The translations under genes were made by a program, and so were the position numbers. From NCBI RefSeq assembly GCF_030269515.1, contig NZ_BSTM01000002.1, forward strand, positions 62,001-126,000: a DNA stretch of 64,000 nucleotides, read 5' to 3'. The notes under the pieces are model-generated. The model had not been told where the DNA came from and did not search any database. It was given only the letters and a program-made list of their open reading frames with translations. Within the stretch, counting starts at the first letter, position 1. Every line of letters begins with the position of its first letter. Source of the stretch: Actinomadura sp. NBRC 104412 (GTDB lineage: Bacteria > Actinomycetota > Actinomycetes > Streptosporangiales > Streptosporangiaceae). Below, piece after piece: positions 50,808 to 60,316 of this stretch.

Positions 50808-53017
50808 TCCCCGACTTCTCCGGGATCGGGCTCGGCGCGGCGGAGCCCGCCGACGAGGCCGCCAAACGGTGGCGCGCCGCGGTCGCCGAGGCCACCGGAC
50901 GCGACCCCGACACCCGGACCTGGGACACCCCCGAAGGCATCGCCGTCCGCCCCCTCTACACCGGCGACGACCTGACCGGCCTGGACTTCCTCGACACCCT
51001 CCCGGGCATCGCCCCGTACCTGCGCGGCCCCTACCCCGCGATGTACACGACCCAGCCCTGGACGATCCGGCAGTACGCGGGGTTCTCCACGGCCGAGGAG
51101 TCCAACGCCTTCTACCGGCGCAACCTCGCGGCCGGGCAGAAGGGCCTGTCGATCGCCTTCGACCTGGCCACCCACCGCGGCTACGACTCCGACCACCCCA
51201 GGGTCGCCGGGGACGTCGGCATGGCCGGGGTCGCGATCGACTCGATCTACGACATGCGGCAGCTCTTCGACGGGATCCCCCTCGACCGGATGACCGTGTC
51301 GATGACCATGAACGGCGCGGTGCTGCCCGTCCTGGCGCTCTACATCGCCGCCGCCGAGGAGCAGGGGGTGCCGCCCGAGAAGCTGGGCGGGACCATCCAG
51401 AACGACATCCTCAAGGAGTTCATGGTCCGCAACACCTACATCTACCCGCCCGGACCGTCGATGCGGATCATCTCCGACATCTTCGCCTACACCTCCCGGC
51501 GGATGCCGAAGTACAACTCCATCTCGATCTCCGGATACCACATCCAGGAGGCGGGGGCCACCGCCGACCTGGAACTGGCGTACACCCTCGCCGACGGCGT
51601 CGAGTACATCCGGGCCGGGCGCGAGGCGGGCCTGGACATCGACGCGTTCGCGCCCCGCCTGTCGTTCTTCTGGGCGATCGGCATGAACTTCTTCATGGAG
51701 GTCGCCAAGCTCCGCGCGGCCCGGCTGCTGTGGGCCAAGCTCGTCAAGGGCTTCGAGCCGCGCAACCCCAAGTCGCTGTCGCTGCGCACCCACTCCCAGA
51801 CCTCCGGCTGGTCCCTCACCGCGCAGGACGTCTACAACAACGTGGTCCGCACCTGCATCGAGGCCATGGCCGCCACGCAGGGCCACACCCAGTCGCTCCA
51901 CACCAACGCGCTCGACGAGGCCCTGGCCCTGCCCACCGACTTCTCCGCCCGCATCGCCCGCAACACCCAGCTCCTGCTCCAGCAGGAATCCGGGACGACC
52001 CGGCCGATCGACCCCTGGGGCGGCAGCGCGTACGTCGAACGCCTCACCTACGACCTGGCCCGCCGCGCCTGGGGCCACATCACCGAGGTCGAACAGGCCG
52101 GCGGCATGGCCAAGGCCATCGACGAGGGACTGCCCAAACTCCGCATCGAGGAGGCCGCCGCCCGCACCCAGGCGCGGATCGACTCCGGGCGGCAGCCCGT
52201 CATCGGCGTCAACAAGTACCGCCCCGACACCGACGAGAGCATCGACGTCCTCAAGGTCGACAACGCCGCCGTCCGCGCGCAGCAGATCGAGAAGCTGCGG
52301 CGGCTGCGCGAGGAACGCGACGAGACCGCGGTCCGCGCCGCCCTGGACGCCCTCACCCGCGCCGCCGAGGCCGCCGAGGCCGGCGCCCGGCCCGCCGGCC
52401 TGGAGCACAACCTGCTCACGCTGTCCGTGGACGCCGCCCGCGCCAAGGCCACCGTGGGCGAGATCTCCGGCGCGCTGGAACGCGCGTACGGGCGGCACGC
52501 CGCGCAGATCCGTACCATCACGGGCGTGTACCGGGAGGAAGCAGGCCAGGTGTCGCTCATCGAGAAGGCCCGCGCCGCCACCGCGGCGTTCGAGGCGGCC
52601 GAAGGACGGCGCCCCCGCATCCTCGTCGCCAAGATGGGCCAGGACGGGCACGACCGCGGCCAGAAGGTGATCGCGACCGGCTTCGCCGACCTCGGCTTCG
52701 ACGTGGACGTCGGCCCGCTGTTCCAGACCCCCGCCGAGGTCGCCCGGCAGGCGGTCGAGGCCGACGTGCACATCGTCGGCGTCAACTCGCTGGCCGCCGG
52801 GCACCTCACCCTGGTGCCCGCCCTCCGCGAGGAACTCGCCGCCCTGGGACGCGACGACGTCATGATCGTGGTCGGCGGCGTCATCCCGCCGCAGGACTTC
52901 GCCGAACTGCGCGCCGCCGGAGCCTCCGCGATCTTCGGTCCCGGCACCGTCCTCGCCGAGGCCGCCCTCGCGCTCCTCGACGACCTCGCCGCCCGGCTCG
53001 GACACGACGGCCCGTGA
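50804..53017 (+). CDS. mutB: Methylmalonyl-CoA mutase large (catalytic) subunit
   Basis: The 737-residue protein interconverts methylmalonyl-CoA and succinyl-CoA with adenosylcobalamin. It has the barrel motifs [53 protein letters not shown] and [16 protein letters not shown], and the B12-binding [18 protein letters not shown] with the cobalt His. All key residues are present. It overlaps mutA by four bases and the GTPase gene by four, so three genes are coupled. Related isobutyryl-CoA mutases are smaller, which argues for the methylmalonyl-CoA type. Confidence 0.96.
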   Translation: MIPDFSGIGLGAAEPADEAAKRWRAAVAEATGRDPDTRTWDTPEGIAVRPLYTGDDLTGLDFLDTLPGIAPYLRGPYPAMYTTQPWTIRQYAGFSTAEESNAFYRRNLAAGQKGLSIAFDLATHRGYDSDHPRVAGDVGMAGVAIDSIYDMRQLFDGIPLDRMTVSMTMNGAVLPVLALYIAAAEEQGVPPEKLGGTIQNDILKEFMVRNTYIYPPGPSMRIISDIFAYTSRRMPKYNSISISGYHIQEAGATADLELAYTLADGVEYIRAGREAGLDIDAFAPRLSFFWAIGMNFFMEVAKLRAARLLWAKLVKGFEPRNPKSLSLRTHSQTSGWSLTAQDVYNNVVRTCIEAMAATQGHTQSLHTNALDEALALPTDFSARIARNTQLLLQQESGTTRPIDPWGGSAYVERLTYDLARRAWGHITEVEQAGGMAKAIDEGLPKLRIEEAAARTQARIDSGRQPVIGVNKYRPDTDESIDVLKVDNAAVRAQQIEKLRRLREERDETAVRAALDALTRAAEAAEAGARPAGLEHNLLTLSVDAARAKATVGEISGALERAYGRHAAQIRTITGVYREEAGQVSLIEKARAATAAFEAAEGRRPRILVAKMGQDGHDRGQKVIATGFADLGFDVDVGPLFQTPAEVARQAVEADVHIVGVNSLAAGHLTLVPALREELAALGRDDVMIVVGGVIPPQDFAELRAAGASAIFGPGTVLAEAALALLDDLAARLGHDGP

Positions 53018-53991
53018 AACCCGGCCTGGACGACTACGTCAAAGGGGTGCGGGAGGCGTCGCGGGCCTGGATCGCGCGGGCCATCACCCTGGTGGAGTCC
53101 ACCCGCGCCGACCACCGCGAACTCGCGCAGGCCATGCTGGCCGAGCTGACCCCGCACACCGGCAACGCCCGGCGCGTCGGCATCACCGGCGTGCCCGGCG
53201 TGGGCAAATCGACGTTCATCGACGCCCTCGGCACCAACCTCACCGCCGAAGGGCACAAGGTCGCCGTGCTCGCCGTGGACCCCTCGTCCACCCGCACCGG
53301 CGGCAGCATCCTCGGCGACAAGACACGGATGCACCGCCTGGCCGCCGACCCCAACGCCTTCATCCGCCCGTCCCCCACGGCCGGCACCCTCGGCGGCGTC
53401 GCCAAGGCCACCCGGGAGGCGATGGTCGTCATGGAGGCCGCCGGATACGACGTGGTCCTGGTCGAGACCGTCGGCGTCGGCCAGTCGGAGACGGCGGTCT
53501 CCGAAATGGTCGACTCCTTCCTCGTCCTCACCCTCGCCCGCACCGGCGACCAGCTCCAGGGCATCAAGAAGGGCGTCCTGGAACTCGCCGACGTGATCGC
53601 CGTCAACAAGGCCGACGGACCCCACGCACAGGAAGCCGAGAAGGCCGCCCGGGAACTCTCCGGCGTCCTCCGCCTCCTGCGCGGCGACGAACGCGCCCAC
53701 GTCATCCCCGTGCTCACCTGTAGCGCCCGCGACAACGTCCGCCTCGACGAAGTGTGGCGGCACATCGTCCAACACCAGGACCGGCTCGCCGCCACCGGGG
53801 AACTCGAAACGCGCAGGCGCAACCAGCGGATCGGGTGGACATGGGCGATGGTCCGCGACCGCCTCCTGACCGAACTGCGCGAGCACCCCGCCGTGCGCGA
53901 ACTCGCCCCGTCCCTGGAGGCCCGGGTCGCCGACGGCACCCTCACACCCACCCAGGCGGCCGAGCGGATCCTCGCCGCCTTCGGCCGCTGA
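53014..53991 (+). CDS. meaB: MeaB/ArgK-type GTPase, methylmalonyl-CoA mutase chaperone
   Basis: The 325-residue G3E-family GTPase has Walker [11 protein letters not shown], the switch regions [19 protein letters not shown] and [10 protein letters not shown], and the NKAD base motif ([10 protein letters not shown]). MeaB loads and protects the cobalamin cofactor of the mutase. The GTG start at 53014 overlaps the mutB stop by four bases. A strong hairpin lies one base past the stop. Confidence 0.95.
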   Translation: MKPGLDDYVKGVREASRAWIARAITLVESTRADHRELAQAMLAELTPHTGNARRVGITGVPGVGKSTFIDALGTNLTAEGHKVAVLAVDPSSTRTGGSILGDKTRMHRLAADPNAFIRPSPTAGTLGGVAKATREAMVVMEAAGYDVVLVETVGVGQSETAVSEMVDSFLVLTLARTGDQLQGIKKGVLELADVIAVNKADGPHAQEAEKAARELSGVLRLLRGDERAHVIPVLTCSARDNVRLDEVWRHIVQHQDRLAATGELETRRRNQRIGWTWAMVRDRLLTELREHPAVRELAPSLEARVADGTLTPTQAAERILAAFGR

Positions 53992-53992
53992 C

Positions 53993-54019
53993 GTGCCGCG
54001 CCGCAGGTCGGCGCGGCAC
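53993..54019 (+). terminator. Terminator hairpin of the mutA-mutB-meaB operon
   Basis: Arms GTGCCGCGCC (53993-54002) and GGCGCGGCAC (54010-54019) are exact complements with a 7-base loop, followed by CGTTT. It starts directly after the meaB stop. Confidence 0.85.
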
Positions 54020-54062
54020 CGTTTGACGGTCGCGGGACGCCCGCGTCCTGTACAAAAGGCGA

Positions 54063-55037
54063 ATGGACATCATCCCGCTCGATGATCCGACCGAGGAGCG
54101 GATCGCCCGGTGGCAGGCGGTGCTCACCGCCGTACACGCGGCCGACCCCGCCGGCGACCCGCCCCCGGACGCCGCCGACACCGCGGCGTTCCTGCGCTCC
54201 GGCGACCAGCGCCTCTGGACGGCCGACGAGAACGGGGAGACCATCGCCGTCGCCGTGCTGCGGCTGCCCGGCGGCCCGGGCGCCGACCGCCCCGCCGAGA
54301 TCGACATCCGCGTCCACCCCGCCCACCGCAGGCGCGGCATCGGCACCCGCCTCATGGCCGTCGCCGCCGAAGGGCTCCGCGCCGACGGCCGCACCAGCGT
54401 CATCGCCCAAGTCCTGGCCGGCACCCCCGCCGTCCCCTTCCTGGAGTCGCTCGGCTTCTCCTGCGTCCTCACCCTCAACGGCATGCTGCTGCGCCTCGAC
54501 GACCTCCCGCCCGGCCGCGTCGAAACCCTCGTCAACGCCGGCCCCTCCGCCCCGCCCCCCGGCCCCGGCGGCACCTACCGCCTCGTGCGCTGGCGCGGCG
54601 CCGTCCCCGACGAATACGCCGACGCCCTCGCCCACGCCAAACACGCCATGGCCGACCTCGCCGAATACGAGGGCCTCCCCTGGAACGCGCGCCGCGTCCG
54701 CGAAATGGCCGGGATGGTCGCCAAACGCGGCGACGACCTCTACACCGTCGCCGCCGTCCACGGCCCCGCCGTGGCCGGCTTCACCGAGGTCGTCGTCCCC
54801 GCCGACGCACCCCGCCGCGCCGCCCAGTACGACACCGCCGTCGTCCCCGAACACCGCGGCCGCCGCCTCGGCATCTGGGTGAAGGCCGCCATGCTCCAAT
54901 GGCTGGCCGGCGAACGCCCCGAAGTCCGCGAGATCGAAACCGACATCGACGGCGACAACAGCCACATGATCGCCGTCAACGAGGAACTGGGCTACCGCCG
55001 CCTCCAAGAGTCCCGCGAGTACCTAGGGAGGTTCTAA
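54063..55037 (+). CDS. Tandem GNAT-domain acetyltransferase
   Basis: The 324-residue protein has two GNAT folds. The first (about 1-150) has the acetyl-CoA loop IRVHPAHRRRGIGTRLMAVA; the second (about 165-324) has AVVPEHRGRRLGIWVKAAML, both of the Q/RxxGxG/A type. Such tandem proteins, like mycothiol synthase relatives, acetylate small molecules; the substrate is unknown. No clear ribosome-binding site is seen (ACAAAAGGCG lies just before ATG). TTGACG (54023-54028) may be part of its promoter. Confidence 0.85.
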   Translation: MDIIPLDDPTEERIARWQAVLTAVHAADPAGDPPPDAADTAAFLRSGDQRLWTADENGETIAVAVLRLPGGPGADRPAEIDIRVHPAHRRRGIGTRLMAVAAEGLRADGRTSVIAQVLAGTPAVPFLESLGFSCVLTLNGMLLRLDDLPPGRVETLVNAGPSAPPPGPGGTYRLVRWRGAVPDEYADALAHAKHAMADLAEYEGLPWNARRVREMAGMVAKRGDDLYTVAAVHGPAVAGFTEVVVPADAPRRAAQYDTAVVPEHRGRRLGIWVKAAMLQWLAGERPEVREIETDIDGDNSHMIAVNEELGYRRLQESREYLGRF

Positions 55038-55074
55038 CTGCTCCAGCGAGCTGCGCTGCTCTTTGATTGCTTCA

Positions 55075-55610
55075 GCGAGCTGCGCTCCTCGCCTGGCGGC
55101 TCGTCGCTTGTCGCTTCCGCGGCGATCGCTGCATCGCTCCGACTCGCCCAGGGGCTCGCTGCGCGATCAGGGTCTCGCTGGCGCTCGCCCCTGCCTTCGG
55201 TCGCGATCGCAACGCCTGGCCGCCGTTCGGGGCTGGGGTTGCGGGCTGAGGTAGTTGCAGGTGTGTTCATTGCAGGCGCGAGCTGCGCTCGTCGCTGGCG
55301 CTCCTCGCTTGTCGCGCCTGCGGCGATCGCTGCATCGCTCCGACTCGCCCAGGGGCTCGCTTCGCGATCAGGTTCCTCGCAGGCTTGGAACCTGCCTTTG
55401 GTCGCGATCGCGGCGCTTGGGCGACCGTTCGGGGCTGGGGTGGGTGCGGGTGTGTTTATTGCGGGTGCGAGCTGCGCTCCTGGCCTTGGCGGCTTGTTGG
55501 TTGTCGTGGTTGCCTGTGATCGTTGGATCGGTTCGGCTCGCTCTGGGGCTCGCTGCGCGATCAGGTTGGTCGTAGGGCTTGGGGCCTGTGTCGGGGGGCG
55601 GGTTCGGGGA
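55075..55610. repeat. Three decaying tandem copies of a ~190-200 bp element
   Basis: The stretch 55038-55778 has no believable gene. It holds three tandem copies of one unit, starting at GCGAGCTGCGCT at 55075, 55278 and 55467. Each has CGATCGCTGCATCGCTCCGA or a decayed form, GGGGCTCGCT(G/T)CGCGATCAGG, and (in copies 1 and 2) GGTCGCGATCG and CGTTCGGGGCTGGGG. A partial copy of the start also lies at 55045. Copies 1 and 2 are most alike; copy 3 has many G/C-to-T changes. Short open frames in it (Arg/Ser/Leu-rich) are not believed to be genes. Confidence 0.85.
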
Positions 55611-55778
55611 AAATGCGTTGCTGTTCGTTGTGGAGATCGGCACTCTGATGGGGCCCCTGGAAAAGGTCGGGGGGAAGGAATTGGCGGACCATTCCCGTGC
55701 CGTTCAATGGTGATGCGCGTGTTGTTAAGGCGGGTCGCCGGTGGTGGGGTGGAGCGCAGGCGGGTGAGGAGGTGACCG

Positions 55779-56219
55779 GTGAATGTGCTCGTGCTGAACG
55801 CGTCCTATGAGCCGCTTCAGAACGTGGACCTGCGGCACGCCATCCGCATGCTGGTGCGTGAGGTGGCCGTCGTGGAAGAGGCGGAGGAGGGCCGGACGAT
55901 CGGGCCCTTTCCCGTACCGCGGGTGCTGAGGCTCATCCGGTACGTGGCCATGCGGTGGCGGCACGGGCGGCGGCCGCCTTGGAGCAAGCGCGGCGTCTAC
56001 CTGCGTGATCGTGGCCTGTGCGGCTACTGCGGCAAGCGCGGCCACACCATCGACCACGTGCTGCCCCAGTCCCGCGGCGGCGGCGACACCTGGGAGAACA
56101 CCGTGCTGGCGTGCGGCCGGTGCAACAACCGCAAGGGGAACCGGACGCCGAGCGAGGCCGGGATGGTGCTGCGCGCGCGCCTGCGCGTCCCCCGCTGGGA
56201 CGAGCTCGTGCCGAGGTGA
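55779..56219 (+). CDS. HNH endonuclease-domain protein
   Basis: The 146-residue protein has a short N-terminal domain (VLVLNASYEPLQNVDLRHAI) and an HNH nuclease domain with two zinc CxxC pairs: CGYCGKRGHTIDHVLPQSRG and WENTVLACGRCNNRKGNRTP. Both catalytic His and Asn are present. This is the common stand-alone actinobacterial HNH protein; its substrate is unknown and there is no phage context. GTG 55779 has GAGGAGG upstream. It lies directly after the repeat array. Confidence 0.9.
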   Translation: MNVLVLNASYEPLQNVDLRHAIRMLVREVAVVEEAEEGRTIGPFPVPRVLRLIRYVAMRWRHGRRPPWSKRGVYLRDRGLCGYCGKRGHTIDHVLPQSRGGGDTWENTVLACGRCNNRKGNRTPSEAGMVLRARLRVPRWDELVPR

Positions 56220-56275
56220 CCGTCGGCGTGATCTGCGTGTGATCTGGCGCGGGCGGGGGTTGCGTGGATTCAGAC

Positions 56276-56306
56276 GGGGCCGGATCGACGGGGGCGATCC
56301 GGCCCC
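56276..56306 (+). terminator. Terminator hairpin after the HNH gene
   Basis: Arms GGGGCCGGATCG (56276-56287) and CGATCCGGCCCC (56295-56306) are exact complements with a 7-base loop; TTCG follows. It lies 57 bases after the HNH stop. Confidence 0.85.
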
Positions 56307-56333
56307 TTCGCTGCGATAGGATCGCCGTCTGGT

Positions 56334-56370
56334 AGTTCCTCTGTAACTCTATGTGTTGGGGCGAGGAACT
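56334..56370 (+). promoter_or_regulatory. Inverted repeat upstream of the secreted coiled-coil gene
   Basis: AGTTCCTC (56334-56341) and GAGGAACT (56363-56370) are exact complements with a 21-base AT-richer loop. It is 65-101 bases before the start at 56435. It could be an operator or a 5' leader hairpin. TTGACC (56379-56384) lies just after it. Confidence 0.4.
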
Positions 56371-56434
56371 GAGACCTAATTGACCCCTGTGATAGCGTGC
56401 CGCCAATCTTCTAGATGATTCTGAGGAGAGAGCA

Positions 56435-57448
56435 GTGGCGGCCCTGGACCCTGATGGCACGAAACGAAGCCCGCTGCGTGCGCGGATGGTCCGGCGCGGT
56501 GTGGCGGTCGCCTTCCTGGCGGCCTGCTCGGTGCTGCTGTCGCCGACATCGGGCGGCGCGGCCGGCGTGCGGGCGGCGCCCGACCCCGCCAAGCAGCTGG
56601 CGCAGCTGGAGAAGCGCGCGGCGAAGCTGGCCAAGGAGTACCGCGGCGAGCTGATCACCTTCGAGGAGGCCAAGAACGCCGCCAAGCGCGCCGGCGCCGA
56701 CGCCGAGCGGCTCAACCGCGAGTTCGAGGCGGTCCGCGCCGACGCCGGCCGGATCGCCGCCTCCACGTACATGACCGGCCGGATCGACACCACCATGATG
56801 ATCTCGGCGGACGATCCGGGCGCGGCGGTACGGGACGCGGCGTACCTGGAACACCTGTCCCGCAACAACGGGCGCCGCATCCAGAACCTGGAGAAGCTGG
56901 CCGCGCAGGCCGCGAAGGCGCAGAAGGACGCCCGCGCCAAGGTCGACCAGGTGCGCAAGGAGGTCGAGGACCTGGAGAGCCAGCGGGACCGGGTGCGCAA
57001 GCAACTGGCCAAGCTGCGTCCCGAGGTCCCCTCGGCCGGGGGCGGCTCCGCCGGGCGCCCGGACGGGGTCAGCGGCACCAAGTCGACCATCATCGGGAAC
57101 TCGATGACGGCCAGGATGCGCACCGTGCTGCAGGCCGTCGACGGCAGGTTCGGCCCGTTCCCCGCCATCGGATGCATGCGTCCGAACGACCCGCAGGACC
57201 ACGGCTCCGGCCAGGCGTGCGACTTCATGGAGAGCACCGGCGGCAAGATGCCCAGCGCGTCCGCGCAGGCGCACGGCGACGCCGTCGCCCAGTACGTGAT
57301 CGACAACGCGTCCCGGTTCGGGATCAAGTACGTCATCTGGAAGCAGCGCATCTGGGACACGCGCACCAGCGGCGGCTGGCGGGCCATGGAGGACCGTGGC
57401 TCCATCACCCAGAACCACTTCGACCACGTCCACGTGTCCGTGCTGTGA
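56435..57448 (+). CDS. Secreted coiled-coil protein with a C-terminal peptidase-like domain
   Basis: The 337-residue protein has a signal peptide (RRGVAVAFLAACSVLLSPTS), a long heptad-rich coiled coil (about 50-205; LAQLEKRAAKLAKEYRGELI, IQNLEKLAAQAAKAQKDARA) and a C-terminal domain of ~115 residues (MRTVLQAVDGRFGPFPAIGC, SGQACDFMESTGGKMPS, HFDHVHVSVL). The latter resembles the ARB_07466-type domain found with NlpC/RipA-like secreted cell-wall proteins. The HVH motif may bind metal. GTG 56435 has GAGGAGAG upstream. It overlaps the next gene by four bases (GTGA). Confidence 0.85.
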   Translation: MAALDPDGTKRSPLRARMVRRGVAVAFLAACSVLLSPTSGGAAGVRAAPDPAKQLAQLEKRAAKLAKEYRGELITFEEAKNAAKRAGADAERLNREFEAVRADAGRIAASTYMTGRIDTTMMISADDPGAAVRDAAYLEHLSRNNGRRIQNLEKLAAQAAKAQKDARAKVDQVRKEVEDLESQRDRVRKQLAKLRPEVPSAGGGSAGRPDGVSGTKSTIIGNSMTARMRTVLQAVDGRFGPFPAIGCMRPNDPQDHGSGQACDFMESTGGKMPSASAQAHGDAVAQYVIDNASRFGIKYVIWKQRIWDTRTSGGWRAMEDRGSITQNHFDHVHVSVL

Positions 57449-58254
57449 CCTATGACATCGAGGAACCCTACGGGCCGCTGATCGAGACGACCCTGCGCTT
57501 CGCGTCCTGGAACGTGTGGGCGCGGCACGGGCCGTGGCGGGAGCGTGAACGCGGCATCGTCGAGGTGCTCACCGCGGCCGTCCCCGATCTCGCGGTGCTC
57601 GTGGAGGCGTGGGGGGACGCCTCGGAGTCGCTGGGCGGCGCGCTGGGCCTGCCGCACCACGCGTTCGCCGGGTCGCCCGAGTCCGGCATCGCGATCCTGT
57701 CGCGCTGGCCGCTGACCGGGATCGAGCACAGGGACCTCGGCACCCCGGGACGCCAGGCCGGAGACCAGGGACTGGCGCTGTTCGCCCGGGCGATGGGCCC
57801 GCGCGGGCCGGTGCAGGCGGTCGGCGCCGTGCTCGGGTGGAAGCTCGGTCACAGCCACCGGCGGCAGGAGCAGGTGCGCGACCTGGGCGCCTTTGTACGC
57901 GAGAAGGCGGACAGGGACGCGCCGGTCGTGGTGGGCGGCGACTTCAACGCCGACCCGGACAGCGATGAGATCCGCATGCTCACCGGGCGCGCGGCGGTCA
58001 CCGCGCCGGGCGTGGTGTTCTACGACGCCTGGGAGGTGGCCGGGGACGGGACGCCCGGGGCCACCTGGTCGGGGGAGAACCCCTGGACCCGTCCGGTCCT
58101 GTGGCCCGACCGCAGGATCGACTACGTCTTCTCCGCCTGGCCGAGGCCGGGCGGCGCGGGCCATCCCGTGCGCTGCGAACTGCTCGGCACCGAACCGGTC
58201 GGCGGCGTCGTCCCCTCCGACCATTACGGGGTGCTCGCCGACCTCCGCTACTGA
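57445..58254 (+). CDS. Endonuclease/exonuclease/phosphatase (EEP) family protein
   Basis: The 269-residue protein has EEP-fold motifs in order: LRFASWNVWARHGP (metal Asn), VLVEAWG, SGIAILSRWPL, VVVGGDFNADPDSDEI (Asp/Asn) and VVPSDHYGVLADL (His). Such enzymes hydrolyse phosphodiesters in nucleic acid, lipid or nucleotides; substrate unknown. There is no signal peptide. The GTG start overlaps the secreted protein's stop. Its 3' end overlaps the convergent dehydrogenase by seven bases. Confidence 0.87.
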   Translation: MTYDIEEPYGPLIETTLRFASWNVWARHGPWRERERGIVEVLTAAVPDLAVLVEAWGDASESLGGALGLPHHAFAGSPESGIAILSRWPLTGIEHRDLGTPGRQAGDQGLALFARAMGPRGPVQAVGAVLGWKLGHSHRRQEQVRDLGAFVREKADRDAPVVVGGDFNADPDSDEIRMLTGRAAVTAPGVVFYDAWEVAGDGTPGATWSGENPWTRPVLWPDRRIDYVFSAWPRPGGAGHPVRCELLGTEPVGGVVPSDHYGVLADLRY

Positions 58255-59279
58255 ACGGCAGCGCCGCGGGTCGCGGCCTCGATGACCTCCAGCCCGGCGA
58301 TGGCGTCGGCGAGGTCCACCGGGGGAGGCGTCTCGCCGCGCAGCATGCGGGCGACGCCCGCGTAGAACTCCTGGTACGCGCCGGGCTCGGTGGGTTCGAG
58401 ACGGCCGGCGGAGGGCGTGCCCACGCGCCCGTACGCCTCGGACGGGAACCGCCCCCACCCGGCGTCCATGGGCGTCCGCCCCTCCCGCAGCGCCTGCTCC
58501 TGCACGTCCATCCCGGACACGGTGTACGCGGCGCTGGAACCGAGGACCCGGAAACGCGGCCCGAACTGCGCGGCGGTCGCGCTCATCCACAGATGGGAGC
58601 GGACGCCCCCGTCGTGGGTGAGGGCGAGGAACACATCGTCCGGCACGGCCGCCCCGGGACGCCGCGTGTCGATCTCCGCGTACACCCGGTGCGGGCGGCC
58701 GAACAGCGTGATGGCCTGGTCGATCAGGTGGGTGCCGAGGTCGAACAGGATGCCGCCCGCGTCGAGGGGGTCCGTGCTCTCCTTCCACCCGGGCCGCACC
58801 TCGGGCCGCCAGCGCTCGAACCGCGACTCGAACCGCAGCACCGTCCCGAGCCCGCCGCCCTCGACGAGACGCCGCACCGTGCGGAAGTCGCCGTCCCAGC
58901 GCCGGTTGTGGAACGGGATCACCGGCAGCCCGCGCACGGCGGCGAGCGCGGCCAGCGACCGGGCCTCGTCGGCGGACGCCGCGACCGGCTTGTCCAGGAC
59001 GACCGGCAGCCCCGAGGTCAGCGCCGTGCGCGCCAGCGGAACGTGATGCCGGTTGGGCGCGGTGATCACCACCAGGTCGTAGTCCTCGGGGGTCTCCCAG
59101 AGCCTGTCGGCGCTGTCGAGCACCCGCGTCCCGGGGTACCGCCTCCGGGCCGCCTCCGCCCGCTCGGGGTTCCCGGTGACCACCGCCTCAAGGCGCAGGC
59201 CCGGAATGGAGGCGATCAGGGGCGCGTGAAAGACCGCGCCCCCGGTGCCGAACCCGACAAGCGCCACCCGTGCCGCCAT
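58248..59279 (-). CDS. Gfo/Idh/MocA-family oxidoreductase
   Basis: The 343-residue protein has an N-terminal Rossmann motif (VALVGFGTGGAVFHAP), the DKP motif (VVLDKPVAASADEA) and a C-terminal alpha/beta domain with GGILFDLGTHLIDQAITLFG holding the catalytic His/Asp. It probably oxidises a sugar or cyclitol with NAD(P). The start at 59279 is set by the Rossmann strand; only a weak ribosome-binding site is seen. It lies 82 bases beyond the class II aldolase gene on the same strand. Confidence 0.88.
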   Translation of the reverse strand: MAARVALVGFGTGGAVFHAPLIASIPGLRLEAVVTGNPERAEAARRRYPGTRVLDSADRLWETPEDYDLVVITAPNRHHVPLARTALTSGLPVVLDKPVAASADEARSLAALAAVRGLPVIPFHNRRWDGDFRTVRRLVEGGGLGTVLRFESRFERWRPEVRPGWKESTDPLDAGGILFDLGTHLIDQAITLFGRPHRVYAEIDTRRPGAAVPDDVFLALTHDGGVRSHLWMSATAAQFGPRFRVLGSSAAYTVSGMDVQEQALREGRTPMDAGWGRFPSEAYGRVGTPSAGRLEPTEPGAYQEFYAGVARMLRGETPPPVDLADAIAGLEVIEAATRGAAVQ

Positions 59280-59361
59280 GCCCTGATCATTCCCTACGCC
59301 GGAGCGTGAACCCGAACGGCGGCGCGTCGGATCGGACCGGCCGGTCGGCGGCCTCCCGCGG

Positions 59362-60174
59362 TCACTCGAAGAGGTCGGGCTGTTCGCGGGTGATCTGGTC
59401 GTAGAGGGGCTGGTAGTTGATCCAGCCGACCAGGTCGTTGCCGATCTGCTGGTGGGTGAGGACGGCGTTGTCGTGCTCGATCGGCACGACCTCGCCGGCC
59501 GCCTTGGCCAGCAGTTGCACCTGGCACGAGCGTTCCATGGTGATGAACCACCAGGCGGCGGCGTCCACCGTGTCGCCGACGGTGAGGAGGCCGTGGTTGC
59601 GGAGGATGACGGCCTTGTTGTCACCCAGCGCGGCGGCGATGCGCTTGCCCTCCTCCAGGTCGGTGACGACGCCGGTGTAGTCGTCGAACAGGCCGTGGTC
59701 CTGGTAGAACGCGCACACGTCCTGGGTGATGGGCTCCAGTTTCTGGCCGAGGGCGGAGATGGCGCGGCCGTAGGTGGAGTGGCTGTGCGCGGCCGCCACC
59801 ACGTCGGGCCGCGCCTGGTGGACCTGGGAGTGGATGGCGAAGGCGGCCTCGTTCACCGGGTAGCGGCCCTGCACGACCTTGCCCTCGTGGTTGACGAGGA
59901 TGAGGTCGCTGACCTTGATGTGCTTGAAGGACATCCCGAACGGGTTCACCCAGAAGTGGTCGGTGTGCTCGGGGTCGCGCGCGGTGATGTGCCCGGCCAC
60001 GCCCTCCTCGAAGCCGAACTTGCCGAAGAGGCGCAGCGCCGCGGCGAGCCGCTCCTTGCGGTGCCTGCGCTCCTCCTCCACGGTCTCGAAGGTCGGCGGC
60101 AGCCTGAAGATCAGGTCCGTGGCGAGCGCGTCCAGGAACTTCTCCTCGCCGGCGGGGTCGGTGTCGTCGGACAT
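59362..60174 (-). CDS. Class II aldolase/adducin-domain protein
   Basis: The 270-residue protein has the zinc motif of class II aldolases: GHITARDPEH, VVAAAHSHSTYGRAIS and LRNHGLLTVGDTVDAA. Such enzymes cleave sugar phosphates or decarboxylate; the length and motifs are close to the fungal/actinobacterial adducin-like group of unknown substrate. GGAGC lies upstream of ATG 60174. It is divergent from the PucR regulator, with a 19-base palindrome in between that probably regulates it. Confidence 0.88.
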   Translation of the reverse strand: MSDDTDPAGEEKFLDALATDLIFRLPPTFETVEEERRHRKERLAAALRLFGKFGFEEGVAGHITARDPEHTDHFWVNPFGMSFKHIKVSDLILVNHEGKVVQGRYPVNEAAFAIHSQVHQARPDVVAAAHSHSTYGRAISALGQKLEPITQDVCAFYQDHGLFDDYTGVVTDLEEGKRIAAALGDNKAVILRNHGLLTVGDTVDAAAWWFITMERSCQVQLLAKAAGEVVPIEHDNAVLTHQQIGNDLVGWINYQPLYDQITREQPDLFE

Positions 60175-60279
60175 GGGGCGGCTCCTTCGGCAGGGACGGG
60201 GCGAACAGTGTTCGGTACCACCGAACCCCAGGTTGCGGGGGTTCGTCTAGGCTGGCGGGGGTCAAGAGGCGCGGCGGGC

Positions 60280-60298
60280 GTTGTCCGGCGGGGACAAC
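60280..60298. promoter_or_regulatory. 19-base palindrome upstream of PucR and aldolase genes
   Basis: GTTGTCC-GGCGG-GGACAAC is a perfect inverted repeat 18 bases before the PucR start and 105 bases from the aldolase start. Its arms are the same as the outer arms of the palindrome before the IclR gene (28000-28020), but spaced two bases closer. Probable PucR operator. Confidence 0.6.
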
Positions 60299-60316
60299 GG
60301 AGGCCCGGAGGGGCGC

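Noticed and set aside
52048-55007. Long minus-strand frames opposite mutB, meaB and the GNAT gene
   Set aside because: They are mirror frames of well-identified genes and have no motif of their own.
55239-55775. Possible 178-codon gene in the repeat array
   Set aside because: It is made of tandem copies of the intergenic repeat, is Arg/Ser/Gly-rich in each frame and has no ribosome-binding site or known domain.
55779-56219. HNH gene as part of a phage, intron or defence system
   Set aside because: It stands alone among housekeeping genes, and this type of HNH protein is widespread in actinobacteria.
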